Assembly: GCF_020080835.1 (NCBI RefSeq) | Contig: NC_058158.1 | Span: 33,870,305 to 33,934,304, forward strand | Source of the DNA: Cotesia glomerata | Taxonomy: Eukaryota > Arthropoda > Insecta > Hymenoptera > Braconidae | Length of the DNA stretch: 64,000 nt | Reading direction: 5' to 3' | In this document: piece by piece, positions 50,601-59,259 of the stretch | Numbering within the stretch: position 1 is the first letter of the stretch | Layout: every line of letters starts with the position of its first letter | Made by a program: the position numbers and the translations under genes | The notes under the pieces: model-generated | Told to the model about the DNA's origin: nothing | Seen by the model: only the letters and a program-made list of their open reading frames with translations | Databases searched by the model: none

Positions 50601-53289
50601 TTAGCATAACTTTTGATGTATTATAAATTATGACCGTCGTTAAAATTTTCAACATGAGGTCAATGATCCGAGAGCAATAAAAAGAAACATTGTGGCCCCC
50701 AGTGGGGCGTCAACGTACGGTGTCGATTCCCCTGCTCTACAAATTTTAAGTATAATAAACTTAAGTGTTTTATAAATAATTACACGTAAATTGTCATTAT
50801 ATTGTTCCATCTCAAGTGTAAATGGGGCGCCGAGTGAATATACTTTGAATAAATAAAGATTGCGTAAAGCGTCTAGACACGTTAATATTAGGATTCAGGA
50901 TATGATACATTGTGGTAGTAAATGGGGAGTTAATTTACCCAAAGACGCGATCTTAAAATGATTAAATCACCCTTACGAGCTGGTAACACAACTACAAGAA
51001 GTTGGTGAGCCCCAGATCATTCCAATTACACTTGGTACACGCCTTCGCGCATTGTAATAACGACATTAACACCCCGGGGTCCTCCTCTCGAGGCCGGGTT
51101 AAATTGCCGTCAAGGGTTCTTGCCTGCAACCCCGAGAGACCGACCGCATCATCTTGCTATTGCTATATCTCTGGCTTTGATGCTCGGTGGCTGCTGTTAG
51201 CTTGTAGTAATAGCGGATTCAAATTGTCCTGAGACTCACAACTACACGGTGAGTGGTTCTCGTCGACCACCGGGCCAATTACTTTACCGCCATGAATATC
51301 TCAAGGCTGTAATGTTCTTCCATGCGTAACCTTTGTCTCTCGTATCCTCTCTCTTACATTGCTATCCGTGTTTCTCAGCTCTTACTCTGCTCAACGTGAT
51401 GCATTAACGCCGTACCGGCATTCCATCTCAGATACACTCGTTGAAATTTTATACATATTCAATACCGTATAGAGTGTAGCAGCTTCGAGTACACTCCGAT
51501 ATACGAGTGCTCTATAACTTATACATATTATCGACTCGTACAGCTAAGCTTGAATTCTGCTGCTGGTAGATATTTTTTTCTTCAATACATTTTTAATAAT
51601 AACAATAATAATAAAATATGTGTATACTTTATCTCTTTATATATTATACATGATATTACGTTTCTTCACACTTGTTACTTAGTATTCCGGGTTGACTTGT
51701 GACTCCTCTTCTCTCATCCTCCTGATCAAAGGATTATGTATATTCTATTCGTTATATTACTGTACTCTCTTAACTCCTCAGTCTCTGTCTTTTTCCTCTT
51801 ATTGTACTGATGATGTGCAACGCATTCGTTATTTTATGGCGCGGATTTCTATTTTTAGGAACGAGAATCGAGAATACCCGAGACGGGTGATAGGAAGAAA
51901 CACATTTTTCGAGGCCTCAGGCCAAGTTCATGACTGCTGAGATCTTTACTCGCTGCTTCTCGTCCAATATTCATGTACATAAAATATTTACCAATACCCG
52001 ACACGTGTTACAAGAGTAAGAATCACCTAAAAAAATCTATATATTTATTATGTATATCCAGATATATAAATATAAATATTCCTGGTGATTAAATGTATTG
52101 ATCGGTCTGGATAAATGGATACGAGATAAATGAATAATAAAATTTAACTTACATTGAGCGAGACAGTTGCTGTCAGTTATCTTGGCACATCTGAATATCC
52201 GCTGGGAAAAACGACCAATGAATATTTAATTCATCCAGCAGACTTTCACTTCAGGGACTTACTTTTTTTTTTTTTTTTAAATATATATACCTGGAGCTTG
52301 GATCCCTTTTGATTTTGATTTCATCACATCACCATTTAATAGTTATTAGTGTTTTAACATCTGCTGGTATTTTTTGTTTTTATATAACATGGGTATCTCC
52401 ATTTAAAAGTCACAGTAAAAAAATTTAAAAAACCCAATATATATATATATATGTGAGATCGCTAAAGGCATGAATCTTTGGTAACTTGCCAGTATCTTAA
52501 ATGACCCTCGACAAATAAATTGCACCTGCTATTTTTCTACCAATAGCATTTTATTTAACTTGGCGCTTTTACACATATACTTTTATATCCCAGATATGGA
52601 AGCAGACTTTATGAATAAAAATTAAATATTATCCATAATTTAAAAGTATATACGGATAGTATAAATTATATTTATATCATAAAACTTTTTTAAATAAGAT
52701 ACATGTAGATTTTATATTTATAAAGAAGAAAACAAGTTTCATGTTATACATTATAAATTAATAATTACTTTATAAAAATAAATGACTTATGGTGTTGTTA
52801 GAGCATACGCTGATACATATACTTTATTTTAATCAATGAAAAAGTTGAATGACGAGAAAAAAGCAAGTGTGAAAAATATTCCCACGTGATACACAACATA
52901 ATAACAACAAGACAAGTGGAGTCAGTTTATAACGCATATAATATTAATAAAACACTCACAGGACAATCCAGCGCGAATAAATACATAGACTCGAGGGGGA
53001 TATATCGCCGTAATCATGGGTAATTTTTTATACTCTACATAATTTAATGTAGATTGACCCACCGAATACAAAATTGACATAATGTCTCTAATGCACGCAA
53101 TCATTTTAATGACTAGTAAATAAAATAATAAATAAATCTAAATCATAATCACAATAATAATAAATATTTATTAAAGCAACATTAATAATGAAAAAAAAAA
53201 AACTCACTGTTGAAGACAAGTAATTTCCTGGTGGATCCAAGTCTCTTTATCGGAGATTTAACTCCGTCAGTCTCGTGTTCTTCATCCAT
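17622..53289 (-). CDS. srGAP: SLIT-ROBO Rho GTPase-activating protein (srGAP): F-BAR, RhoGAP, SH3
   Basis: Minus-strand coding exons: 53289-53208, 31396-31213, 30332-30167, 30052-29828, 26512-26384, 26154-25657, 24819-24002, 23853-23783, 23669-23489, 22299-21963, 18698-17622. All phases agree, giving 1255 residues; human srGAPs have about 1070-1100. The F-BAR (about residues 28-430) shows QDFFRRRAELELDYSKSLDK and YTEAKLKALKARNEYILCLE. RhoGAP (about 489-680) has GIFRVSGSQ with arginine finger R529, then MDPYNLAICFGPTLVPVPE. SH3 (about 726-785) has ELSFKKGDTL and DWWRG. The C-terminus is disordered, with a conserved-looking KHTPDLVMDLPL. The family binds Robo tails and membranes, bends membrane through F-BAR, and inactivates Rac/Cdc42/Rho in neurite guidance. 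Intron 1 is 21.8 kb and holds an alternative first exon. Domain identity is certain; use of the distal first exon and the exact C-terminal splicing are inferred. Confidence 0.9.
18917..19924 (-). mobile_element. Non-autonomous Helitron-like element in an srGAP intron
   Basis: 1008 bp. Read on the minus strand it begins TCTATATTATTAAGAGAA at 19924 after an A and ends CTAG at 18920-18917 before a T, with a decayed hairpin just inside. The interior has several inverted arms with the GGTACTCAAATGAAAG-type core and two nearly identical tandem segments (about 19070-19220 and 19310-19460). It is the longest copy here and seems to have grown by internal duplication. Confidence 0.75.
20392..20518 (-). 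CDS. srGAP: Possible alternative coding exon near the srGAP C-terminus
   Basis: The minus strand after an acceptor-like TGTGAATCCTAG opens in phase 0, matching the end of exon 10. It encodes SPVEQIQSV, a run of eight Asp from a GAT repeat, then LTKRDRNLVTKGHILDNG and SVTQSL, ending at a very good donor, CTAG|GTGAGT, at 20392. It leaves phase 1, so joining to the last exon would need a secondary acceptor inside it (TCAG|TG at 18686/18685). If the donor is not used, translation stops two codons later. The open frame plus strong donor suggest an alternative or tissue-specific exon. Confidence 0.35.
21942..22299 (-). CDS. srGAP: Alternative C-terminal end of srGAP by donor read-through
   Basis: Exon 10 (22299-21963) is Ser/Thr/Asn-rich. 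If the donor GAGAG|GTATTG at 21963/21962 is not used, the frame continues for six residues and ends V-L-E-T-T-V-stop at 21942. This gives a protein of about 900 residues without the 358-residue tail. The end T-T-V matches the class I PDZ ligand pattern (S/T-x-hydrophobic at the C-terminus). Seen in sequence: the frame and stop. Inferred: that such an mRNA exists. Confidence 0.4.
22471..22986. mobile_element. MITE with perfect 45-bp terminal inverted repeats
   Basis: 22471-22515 and 22942-22986 are exact reverse complements over 45 bp, starting ACACGGAAAGAACAAGATGA. Trimmed by one base, each end is flanked by TA, which fits a Tc1/mariner-type target duplication. Sub-terminal sequence repeats CAGATTATAC-type motifs. 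There is no transposase. Perfect arms argue for a young insertion. It lies in the srGAP intron between exons 9 and 10. Confidence 0.85.
22529..22825. mobile_element. Second MITE nested inside the 22471-22986 element
   Basis: The left end TACACTGAGAAAAAAAAATA and right end TATTTTTTTTTCTCAGTGTA are inverted repeats and include TA on both sides. The interior has CAAGAAATT/AATTTCTTG-type palindromes shared with the copy at 7328-7613. It interrupts the larger MITE and is therefore younger than it. Confidence 0.75.
24899..25579 (-). mobile_element. Non-autonomous Helitron-like element, best-preserved 3' end
   Basis: 681 bp. On the minus strand it starts TCTATATTAATAAGAGAA at 25579 after an A. It ends with the hairpin AGTCACATAGTGACT (near 24911-24925), a nine-base spacer, then CTAG at 24902-24899 before a T. 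That is the textbook Helitron 3' end. The interior carries the family's inverted arms and TATATA palindromes. It lies in the srGAP intron between exons 6 and 7, immediately after exon 7's acceptor side. Confidence 0.8.
27603..28281 (+). mobile_element. Degenerate LINE remnant with endonuclease motifs
   Basis: Near 27606 the plus strand reads SNTRSKGGGVLLAIEMNIFV, the GGGV block of LINE apurinic-like endonucleases. After a frameshift, LIIDDFNVPSFHNR near 27860-27900 is the conserved GDFN-P block. No RT domain follows, and the fragment ends in GATAAATAAATAAATAAATA (about 28259-28281), a LINE-type tail. It is thus internally deleted and frame-broken. A MITE (27953-28202) sits inside. It lies in the srGAP intron between exons 4 and 5. 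Confidence 0.6.
27953..28202. mobile_element. MITE inserted into the LINE remnant
   Basis: Arms at about 27953-27985 and 28171-28202 are inverted repeats (TCTAATTAGCAAATTGTCTA against its complement, one mismatch over the inner 25 bp, then a few more matches outward into TCGACG/CGTCGA). It is about 250 bp with an AT-rich, non-coding centre. No other copy was seen in the window. Confidence 0.65.
37158..37510. repeat. Two-copy tandem duplication of about 175 bp
   Basis: TTTGAGAGAAATTGGCCTGA starts at about 37159 and again at about 37336, and CACACAGGAAGAAAT closes both copies (37313 and 37487), an offset of 174-177 bp. The copies differ at only a handful of positions, such as CGATTCGTTGCT against CGATTAGTTGCT, so the duplication is fairly recent or constrained. 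It lies inside srGAP intron 1. Confidence 0.85.
41755..41777. repeat. GAAGA pentanucleotide microsatellite
   Basis: Five or so repeats of AGAAG/GAAGA in the srGAP intron. There is no sign of coding use. Confidence 0.8.
44220..44295 (-). CDS. srGAP: Alternative first coding exon of srGAP (proximal promoter form)
   Basis: The minus strand from 44295 encodes 25 codons plus one base: MFQCIIQQRNG, WIHPSSPETK, DVFP, then donor CCAG|GTAGTT at 44220/44219. It leaves phase 1, exactly like the distal exon 53289-53208. Joined to exon 2 (31396, AT-ATA-AGG) it reads VFP-D-IRLQLNEQLRCL; the distal form reads VFN-N-IRLQLNEQ. Vertebrate srGAPs have Glu-Ile-Arg at this junction. The protein would be 1253 residues. 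Two first exons with equal phase and good donors are strong evidence for alternative promoters. Transcription of either is unproven here. Confidence 0.7.
44800..45140 (-). promoter_or_regulatory. Likely promoter/5' UTR region of the proximal srGAP isoform, with X-box-like motif
   Basis: This GC-richer island 0.5-0.85 kb upstream of the 44295 start holds a CAG/CTG-rich stretch (44983-45052). It also holds GTCGCCAAGCAAC at 44930-44942, which fits the RFX X-box form GTNRCC-N-RGYAAC. Promoter assignment is inferred from position and composition only; no TATA box stands out. Confidence 0.4.
45935..45978. repeat. Hexanucleotide CTCCTG/CTCTTG minisatellite
   Basis: Three or four CTCCTG units followed by three or four CTCTTG units, an interrupted hexamer array in srGAP intron 1, about 1.6 kb upstream of the proximal first exon. 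Confidence 0.75.
48039..48130. repeat. Two TTC microsatellites
   Basis: TTCTTCTTCTTCTT runs at about 48040-48054 and TTGTTCTTCTTCTTCTTCTT at about 48106-48127, in srGAP intron 1. There is no coding context. Confidence 0.75.
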
Positions 53290-53713
53290 TCTGTTTGTTT
53301 GTTATTGTTCTGTTGTACTGGTGCTATCCAGCGGCGCGTCCAGTTGACAAGATAGCAATAAGTTAACTTTTATATGTACTCACCCCCGCACAACACTTTA
53401 TTTATTTATGTGTATGATAAATAAATATTTATCTTATTTTATTTCACTTCAGTACATTTCTCGTCGCATTTTCCCGAGCACTTCTCTACGCAAGGAGAAA
53501 GAACCGGTTTTCAAGCACATTGGAATCCGTTTTAAAATCAACGATTGGCACGATTAACGCCGTTGAATCAGTTCTCTTGTATGTATACAGAAGAAAAATA
53601 TTATTATGTATAACTTGGTAAGATCGTAGTAAACTTTAACTCCTGGCCGTGATCGTGCCCCTGCCCGAACTTTGATTCAATTTCTGAAAAGTAGAGAGTT
53701 ACGGTAAGTGAAT

Positions 53714-54050
53714 TATGACAATAAAGTTAGCCGACATCTAAAAATTTTTAGAATTTTTTTTATTGAAAAAATTTCACTTGTATAAAGTTTTAAAAATTAT
53801 ACGTGCAATTTTGTAAAATATTTTTTTTGTTCTAATTTAATTAATAAAAAAAAATCAAAAATTGTTGAATGTCGGTTAATTTATGAAGATTAAGTTAGCC
53901 GACATTTAAACAATTTTAGAAATTTTTTTAATTAAAAAAATTATTGCAAAATAATAAAAAAAAAAAATTTCATTTGTAAAAAACTTGAAAAACTTTAAGT
54001 GCAACTTTTAAAATAAAAAAATATTTTTTAGTTCTAATTTAATAATTCAT
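53714..54050. repeat. Two adjoining GTTAGCCGACAT MITE copies
   Basis: The first copy starts TAAAGTTAGCCGACATCTAA and ends GAATGTCGGTTAATTTATG, an inverted terminal pair. The second begins at once with TTAAGTTAGCCGACATTTAA but lacks its right end. Bodies share TAAAAAACTTGAAAAACTTT-like sequence with the copies near 10330, 54850 and 60886. Confidence 0.65.
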
Positions 54051-54329
54051 TATTATTATTATAAATATTATAACTAGTGTAATATAATTTATAATGTAAT
54101 ATATTTACTTGTCTGTTTGTGTATGAACATAATCGCTCACGCGAAAATTGTAACAGCGCGCGCGAAAGGACTAGCTCTGTGGGGGCACATGATGATCCAA
54201 CTGCTGGCTGCACTGAAGACGCAACAAGCAACAATCAACAATCACTCAACGGTTAGATGTGTTATGTATGTTGTAATATATGATAGTATGTGTACTATTT
54301 TTTTTTTAGTTAATGATATCAAAATAATG

Positions 54330-54610
54330 TACTACAGCTACCAAGACGTAACCGAGTCGCGGAATAAAGTGGAGTGCCAGTGAAAGAGACCACCGCTAGT
54401 TCTAAGGTCTCACTGATGCTAGCCGGAGGTCAGAGAGGGAGAAACACAAAGATATTCTTGGAGCCCAAGCGTGGTTATATTAAACATTGGGGGGCCCGCC
54501 GCCATTCGCGTCCTTCGAGTTGCCTAGCAACTTTGCTCCCCGTTGTTTTTTCTTTCCACCCGGAATTCTACCTCGCTGCGACATCTCACGGGTCGTTGCG
54601 GTTCTTTGAG
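54330..54610 (-). promoter_or_regulatory. GC-rich island, likely distal srGAP promoter, with palindromic X-box
   Basis: This is the most GC-rich part of the right half of the window, about 1.0-1.3 kb upstream of the distal srGAP start. GTTGCCTAGCAAC at 54519-54531 is an inverted-repeat X-box (RFX site consensus GTNRCC-N-RGYAAC). It could equally serve CDK10 on the other strand (864 bp away), though its distance and X-box partner at 44930 favour srGAP. Inference only. Confidence 0.4.
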
Positions 54611-55394
54611 CTAATGTCAATATTATCGATTGAATAAAAAATAAAATTTTATTAATAATTTTCTAATAATCAATACTTACTTTTATTTATTCACTATTAT
54701 TTGTATATTTTTTTCCAGAGGTGTAATTCTGAAAATCTCTTCAAAATTGTCTTACAAAAAAAAATTCAAGTTTTTTCTTTAATTGCAATTGACAAAAATT
54801 GACTTTATCCTCAAATTGCCTTTAATTAATTAGATTATTAATTATCGCTATAAATTAAAAATTAAGAGTTGACTTCTAAAAATTTTTATAATTTTTTTTT
54901 TTATTAAAAAAACTGTTGCAAAAAAAATTAATTTATAAAAAACTTTAAGTGCAATTTTTAAAAAATATTTTTTTGTTTCAATTTAATAAATACAAAAAAA
55001 TTAAAAATTTTAGCTAACTTTAGTATTATAAAATTATTTAATTAAACTTGTATAGAGTTAAAGAATTTTATTTTTTATAAATTTAATTTAAATTCTTTAG
55101 AAAAAAAACCCGTCAGCCATTTTGATTTCGCTACTTGTAAATTCTGCGCCAAAGAGAAATATTACATTTCGTCGGTAACAAAGAAATTAGACAAAAACAA
55201 AACAAATTTATTTTCTTATTATTATTATAATTATGTTATATATTTTATCTTCCTTTTTTTTCAATACAAAAATAATAATCGCGTCTCCAGTATTTTTATA
55301 AACAAGAATTTATTTTTATCAATTGACTGTCAAATCAACTTCCGATAGTTTAATAGTGTTGTAATAAGTTAATATAATAATTATTTATTGCGAA

Positions 55395-58069
55395 ATGGTT
55401 GCAAAAGGTAGGTTGATAAAACTATTTTTGTTTACACACGTTACCGGTATTGTAGGTTATTTTTATAAATTTTTTATTTAATACTCCACAACAGAATATA
55501 TTTATTGATTAATGTACACTGTTGTCTTTTATTAGTTAGATTATGATCTACGATTACTTTGACCTGAGTATTTTATTAATAAAATTTTTTATTTATATAA
55601 ATAAATAATAATGACAACAATAACAATGTCATATTTTCAGACGAGAATATTGGTAAGCAGTTGGACCAAAATGATGTTGATAAAAAAGGATCAAGCATCG
55701 AGATGGGGTCAGATCCGTCAGCTCCTATAACTCGCCGAGGTATCTTGACCTCTTTGCTGACTGGAAAACCGATGGAAATACCCGAGCAAGACATTGTAAT
55801 TACAAATATATTTTTTTTACACTTCCTATTAGCAATTAGTGCAATTAAATTTAATCTTTATTACTTTTTCCAGTTAGGAAAATGCCGATTTGTATCAGAG
55901 TTCGAAAAATTAAATCGAATCGGTGAAGGCACTTACGGAATAGTTTACCGAGCACGAGATACTAAAACCGACAAAGTTGTGGCTCTAAAAAAAGTAAGAA
56001 TGGAGCACGAAAAAGATGGCTTGCCGGTCAGCGGGTTGAGAGAAATAAGTGTCCTCTTATCTTGTCGGCATGAAAATATCGTCCAGTTAAAAGAAGTTGT
56101 AGTTGGTAAAAGTTTAGAGAGTATATTCTTAGTAATGGAGTACTGCGAACAAGATTTAGCTAGTCTTTTAGATAATATGCAAGCGCCCTTTTCTGAAAGT
56201 CAAGTAAAGTGCATTGTGTTACAAGTATTAAAAGGCTTACGATACCTTCATCATAATTTTATAGTGCATAGAGATTTAAAAGTATCTAATTTACTTATGA
56301 CCGACAAAGGTTGTGTAAAAATCGCTGATTTTGGTCTTGCGAGGTGGTTTGGTCTACCTTTAAAACCTATGACGCCTAGAGTTGTAACTCTCTGGTACAG
56401 AGCACCTGAATTACTTCTTCAAGCCAAGACACAAACCACTTCTGTTGATATGTGGGCAGCTGGTTGTATTTTAGGTAATTTATTTTATTTAAAATAAGTT
56501 ATAACTCATATCTTTATATGGTAATTATTTATAAATGGGTCTATCATTTTAATTTTCATTTTTTTGAACAAACTTTTCTTTTAAAATTTTCATATATTTT
56601 TTTTTAAATACATAAAAAAATGAACAATTCAAAAAAAAAAGTTGATTACCGCAATTTTAAGAAATTTTCAAAAAAAATTATAAATTTTTTAAAAAATTGT
56701 GATATTCAACTTTTTTTTTTTTTTTTAATTGTTCGTATTTTTATGTGCTTTTCAAAAAAAATATAAGGTAAAAGACCCAGTTATTGACACTGGCCTAGTT
56801 ATTGATACTTGCAATTTTATTTTAATTAAAAAAAAAACAAATTAACTCTAATAAATTAATAAATATAATTTTTGAATCATAAATTTTAAGAAAATTGGTG
56901 TTTTGAGAATATTAAATTTTTTTTTAATTAGAATAAAATTGCAAGTGTCAAACAACTAGGCCAGTGTCAATAACTGGGTCTTTTACCTTATCAAAAAAAA
57001 AAATAAAATAGAAATTTTATCAAAAAACATGAGAGCCAAAATTTTTTCCAACTTTTGAAGGCAAAAAAGCTATCGAAATATTAATTTTTTAATATTTTCG
57101 ATACCCCCACCATAAATCCGCCCTAAAAATGAGCAGAATAAAAAAAATTTTTAAATGTTAATTTTTCACCTAGATACGACCAAAAATAAGTTTGACCCAA
57201 CTTGTAAATAATTAATTTTAACCCCTATTAGTGGCACTTTTTCTTTCAATAAAAAAATGTTCTACTTGGAATAAAAATTAATAATTTTTTCTGATCTAAA
57301 GGTCTTAAAGATTAGAAATAATATATTCATTATTGAAATTAATGGTTTCATTAATTGAATAAGTAGCAAAATCAAAGAAAGTACCACTAATGGGGTCTTT
57401 TACCCTAGCAGTAGTTAATTTATTCTTGTAAAAATTAAAGGTGAATTACTTGGACACAAACCACTCTTGCCAGGAAGATCGGAGATAGCGCAATTAGAAT
57501 TGATAGTCGATTTACTCGGTACACCGAGCGAGGCCATTTGGCCAGAATTCAACTCACTGCCAGCTTTACAAAACTTTACACTCAAGCAGCAACCATACAA
57601 TAATCTGAAGCAAAGATTTCCTTGGCTCAGTGCAGCTGGTCTTAGGTTATTGAACTTTCTTTTCATGTACGACCCCAAGAAACGCGCTACTGCTGAAGAG
57701 TGCTTGCAAAGTAGTTACTTCAAAGAAGCTCCTCTGCGTAAGTTTGTAAAAATTAAAATACAATACAGTAATTAAATAATAATTGGTTATTAATTATTTA
57801 TCAATGACTGATTAATTTATAGCTTGTGATCCAAAATTGATGCCGACATTCCCTCAGCACAGAAACATGAAGAAATCGAGTCAACCTAGAGATGTTCGTG
57901 AACCAGAACCTCCTGTTAGCGATCAGACTAATAATTTACCAGCTATATCTGATTTAGTGAGTGCAATACTGATAATTTAATTTATTTTTATAAATAACAT
58001 AATTAATTATTTATTCTTTAATTTTTATTCCAGTTAGGATCATTGGTAAAGAAGAGACGCGTAGAATAA
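55395..58069 (+). CDS. CDK10: Cyclin-dependent kinase 10 (PISSLRE family)
   Basis: Six exons: 55395-55407, 55641-55795, 55874-56474, 57441-57737, 57823-57956, 58034-58069. They join to 411 residues (fly about 390, human 360). The kinase domain starts near residue 66. Glycine loop IGEGTYG 72-78, catalytic lysine K95 in VVALKK, and C-helix PVSGLRE 107-113 (the family-naming PISSLRE in human). HRDLK 188-192, DFG 208-210, and T-loop MTPRVVTLWYRAPE 222-235. The C-terminus ends in a basic VKKRRVE. CDK10 pairs with cyclin M, phosphorylates ETS2 in mammals, and affects ciliogenesis and G2/M. The acceptor before exon 4 (AAATTAAAG) has a poor pyrimidine tract and follows a 966-bp intron packed with MITEs, so inefficient splicing is possible. 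The N-terminal about 55 residues are polar and less conserved. Confidence 0.93.
56527..57214. mobile_element. Long hairpin MITE in a CDK10 intron, split by another MITE
   Basis: Same family as 5508-6175. Inverted inner segments AAATACATAAAAAAATGAAC and TTAATTGTTCGTATTTTTAT flank an A/T-rich stem, and ACATGAGAGCCAAAATTTTT and CACTTGTAAATAATTA-like parts follow. It is interrupted at 56763-56991 by the GTAAAAGACCCAGT MITE, so that insertion is later. Confidence 0.65.
56763..56991. mobile_element. 229-bp MITE with long inverted arms (GTAAAAGACCCAGT family)
   Basis: The left arm from 56763 (ATAAGGTAAAAGACCCAGTT) and the right arm ending 56991 pair almost perfectly over more than 50 bp, leaving a short loop. 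A decayed copy is at 4231-4633. A related pair, ATTAGTGGCACTTTTTCTTT and its complement ending GGGGTCTTTTACCC, occurs at about 57215-57410 in the same intron. Confidence 0.75.
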
Positions 58070-58103
58070 TCATCAGTAATTTATATCAAAAGAGAACGGA
58101 ATT

Positions 58104-58109
58104 AATAAA
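58104..58109 (+). terminator. Likely CDK10 polyadenylation signal
   Basis: AATAAA 35 nt after the CDK10 stop, in a 214-bp spacer before the convergent chemosensory gene. It is the first canonical signal in the right orientation. Confidence 0.45.
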
Positions 58110-58175
58110 TAATATTATCATTAAATTTTTTTAACTCGCAATAACGATTTTCAGTGTAACAATTAATGATTTTTT

Positions 58176-58181
58176 TTTATT
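58176..58181 (-). terminator. Likely chemosensory-protein polyadenylation signal
   Basis: TTTATT on the plus strand (AATAAA on minus), about 100 nt past the stop at 58284. The two convergent 3' UTRs lie very close or overlap. Confidence 0.4.
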
Positions 58182-58283
58182 TTAATATTAAACACGTTTT
58201 TCGATAACTACAATTACATAAAAATAAATTCTTATCTTAATAATTAACGACTAAAATTATCTCATTTTAACAGTACAAATAAT

Positions 58284-59136
58284 CTAAGATTGATTTTCTA
58301 TTTGAGCTAAAAGTTTTCTTTCGTAAACTCCATGCGGGTCGTATTTGGCGACCAGTTTTGCCCAATCAACTGGATATAGACTTCTTATCTCCTTCATCAG
58401 ATTAACAGCGCGTTTCTTGTCACTTACAGTACAATTGTTGCAATTGTTCTTCATGACTTCCAACATGAACTCTGAAAAATAAAATAATTAATAATAATAA
58501 CAATAAGTATTAAGTAATTAAAGAATTAGGATTGCTGGTCATGTAACATTCAACTGTAATACCATATTATTATCAAGTACACGTCTTTCAAGTTTTTGTT
58601 CGAAGAAATAATGCGTCATTAATCGACGGTTACTCAAGCATTAGAAGCAATCGAGAAAGTTCAAAGTCTTGCGTAATTATAGTATTTAAACTTTCCTTTT
58701 TAGTCATCAATCAATACTCAAAATGTCTTACATCAAATAATAAATAATAAATTATCGCTAATGGATTATAAATCATAAATTTTAATATAAAATTTTTTTA
58801 ATAATTAAATAGTAAGTAATTTTATTCTATTTTATTTCATTTTTAAAATTCTATTTTTTAAAATTTGAGTATGTTATTTAAAAAAAAAAATCGATTTTTT
58901 GAAAATTTCACACTAATTAGAGGAAAAATAACGATTGACTTACTTTTGACTTTTCCACCATTTCCAGCACAAGTACCAGTACCCATCAAACATTTAAAAA
59001 TTGGCTGTCTTATCCGTGAATTTTCCATCGCTCTTAAGATCTCAGCATTGCTTGGAAGTTGACCATAATCTGATGATCCAGAAGAAACAACTGATAGTCC
59101 GATCAAGCCCAAAAACAACACCACGAGTAACTTCAT
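58284..59136 (-). CDS. Chemosensory protein (CSP; OS-D/A10 family)
   Basis: Exons 59136-58944 and 58471-58284 (minus) join with phase 1 to 126 residues, standard CSP size. A hydrophobic signal peptide (MKLLVVLFLGLIGLSVVSSG) is followed by a mature domain with four cysteines at 49, 56, 75 and 78, spacing C-x6-C-x18-C-x2-C, the CSP hallmark. The C-terminal part has WAKLVAKYDPHGVYERKL, matching the family's W..L...YDP.G.Y pattern. CSPs are small secreted helical proteins that carry hydrophobic ligands in sensilla and other tissues. The intron lies one base after a lysine codon (K64), the usual conserved CSP intron position. The N-terminal half is atypical: Asn/Ser-rich, and lacking the common YD-x-I-D-V-D-x-I-L start. 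Which CSP subfamily it belongs to is not clear. Confidence 0.93.
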
Positions 59137-59250
59137 AGCGACTGACTTGACTGGAGTCAGAATAAATCCAAGGGTTTTAAAAATAACCGGAGATAAAAAC
59201 TGATTATTCGGAAGGTGAACGTTCAAGTGTAAGTTGGTGAAATGACGGCG

Positions 59251-59258
59251 TTTATATA
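59251..59258 (-). promoter_or_regulatory. TATA box of the chemosensory protein gene
   Basis: The minus strand reads CCTATATAAACG, with TATATAAA about 115 nt upstream of the ATG at 59136, placing transcription start near 59225. A strong TATA box fits a tissue-restricted, highly expressed gene. Confidence 0.65.
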
Positions 59259-59259
59259 G

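Larger units (their letters stand above)
31397..53207 (-). other. srGAP: Giant first intron of srGAP (21.8 kb)
   Basis: No independent protein gene is recognisable here. Open frames such as 33294-33998 (+) are low-complexity and lack family features. The intron contains the alternative first exon at 44220-44295, a tandem duplication at about 37158-37510, and degraded A-rich repeats of the CACTGAAAAAAA type near 30703-31143, 34190-34320 and 35295-36166. It also has microsatellites and several GC-richer islands (about 31660-31760, 42110-42200, 44800-45140, 47280-47540, 50990-51290) that could hold promoters or enhancers. I cannot assign functions to the islands other than 44800-45140. Confidence 0.6.
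53290..55394. other. Divergent spacer between srGAP (distal start) and CDK10
   Basis: This spacer contains three GTTAGCCGACAT-type MITE pieces (about 53714-53890, 53885-54050 truncated, 54850-55030) and a GC-rich island at 54330-54610. No protein gene is visible; the open frame 54374-54637 (+) lies in the island and lacks family features. The CDK10 start at 55395 has no TATA box nearby. Confidence 0.5.

Noticed and set aside
50680..51240. Possible tRNA or other structured RNA in a GC-rich stretch
   Set aside because: No cloverleaf with A and B box spacing could be found by eye; no evidence for a known RNA family.
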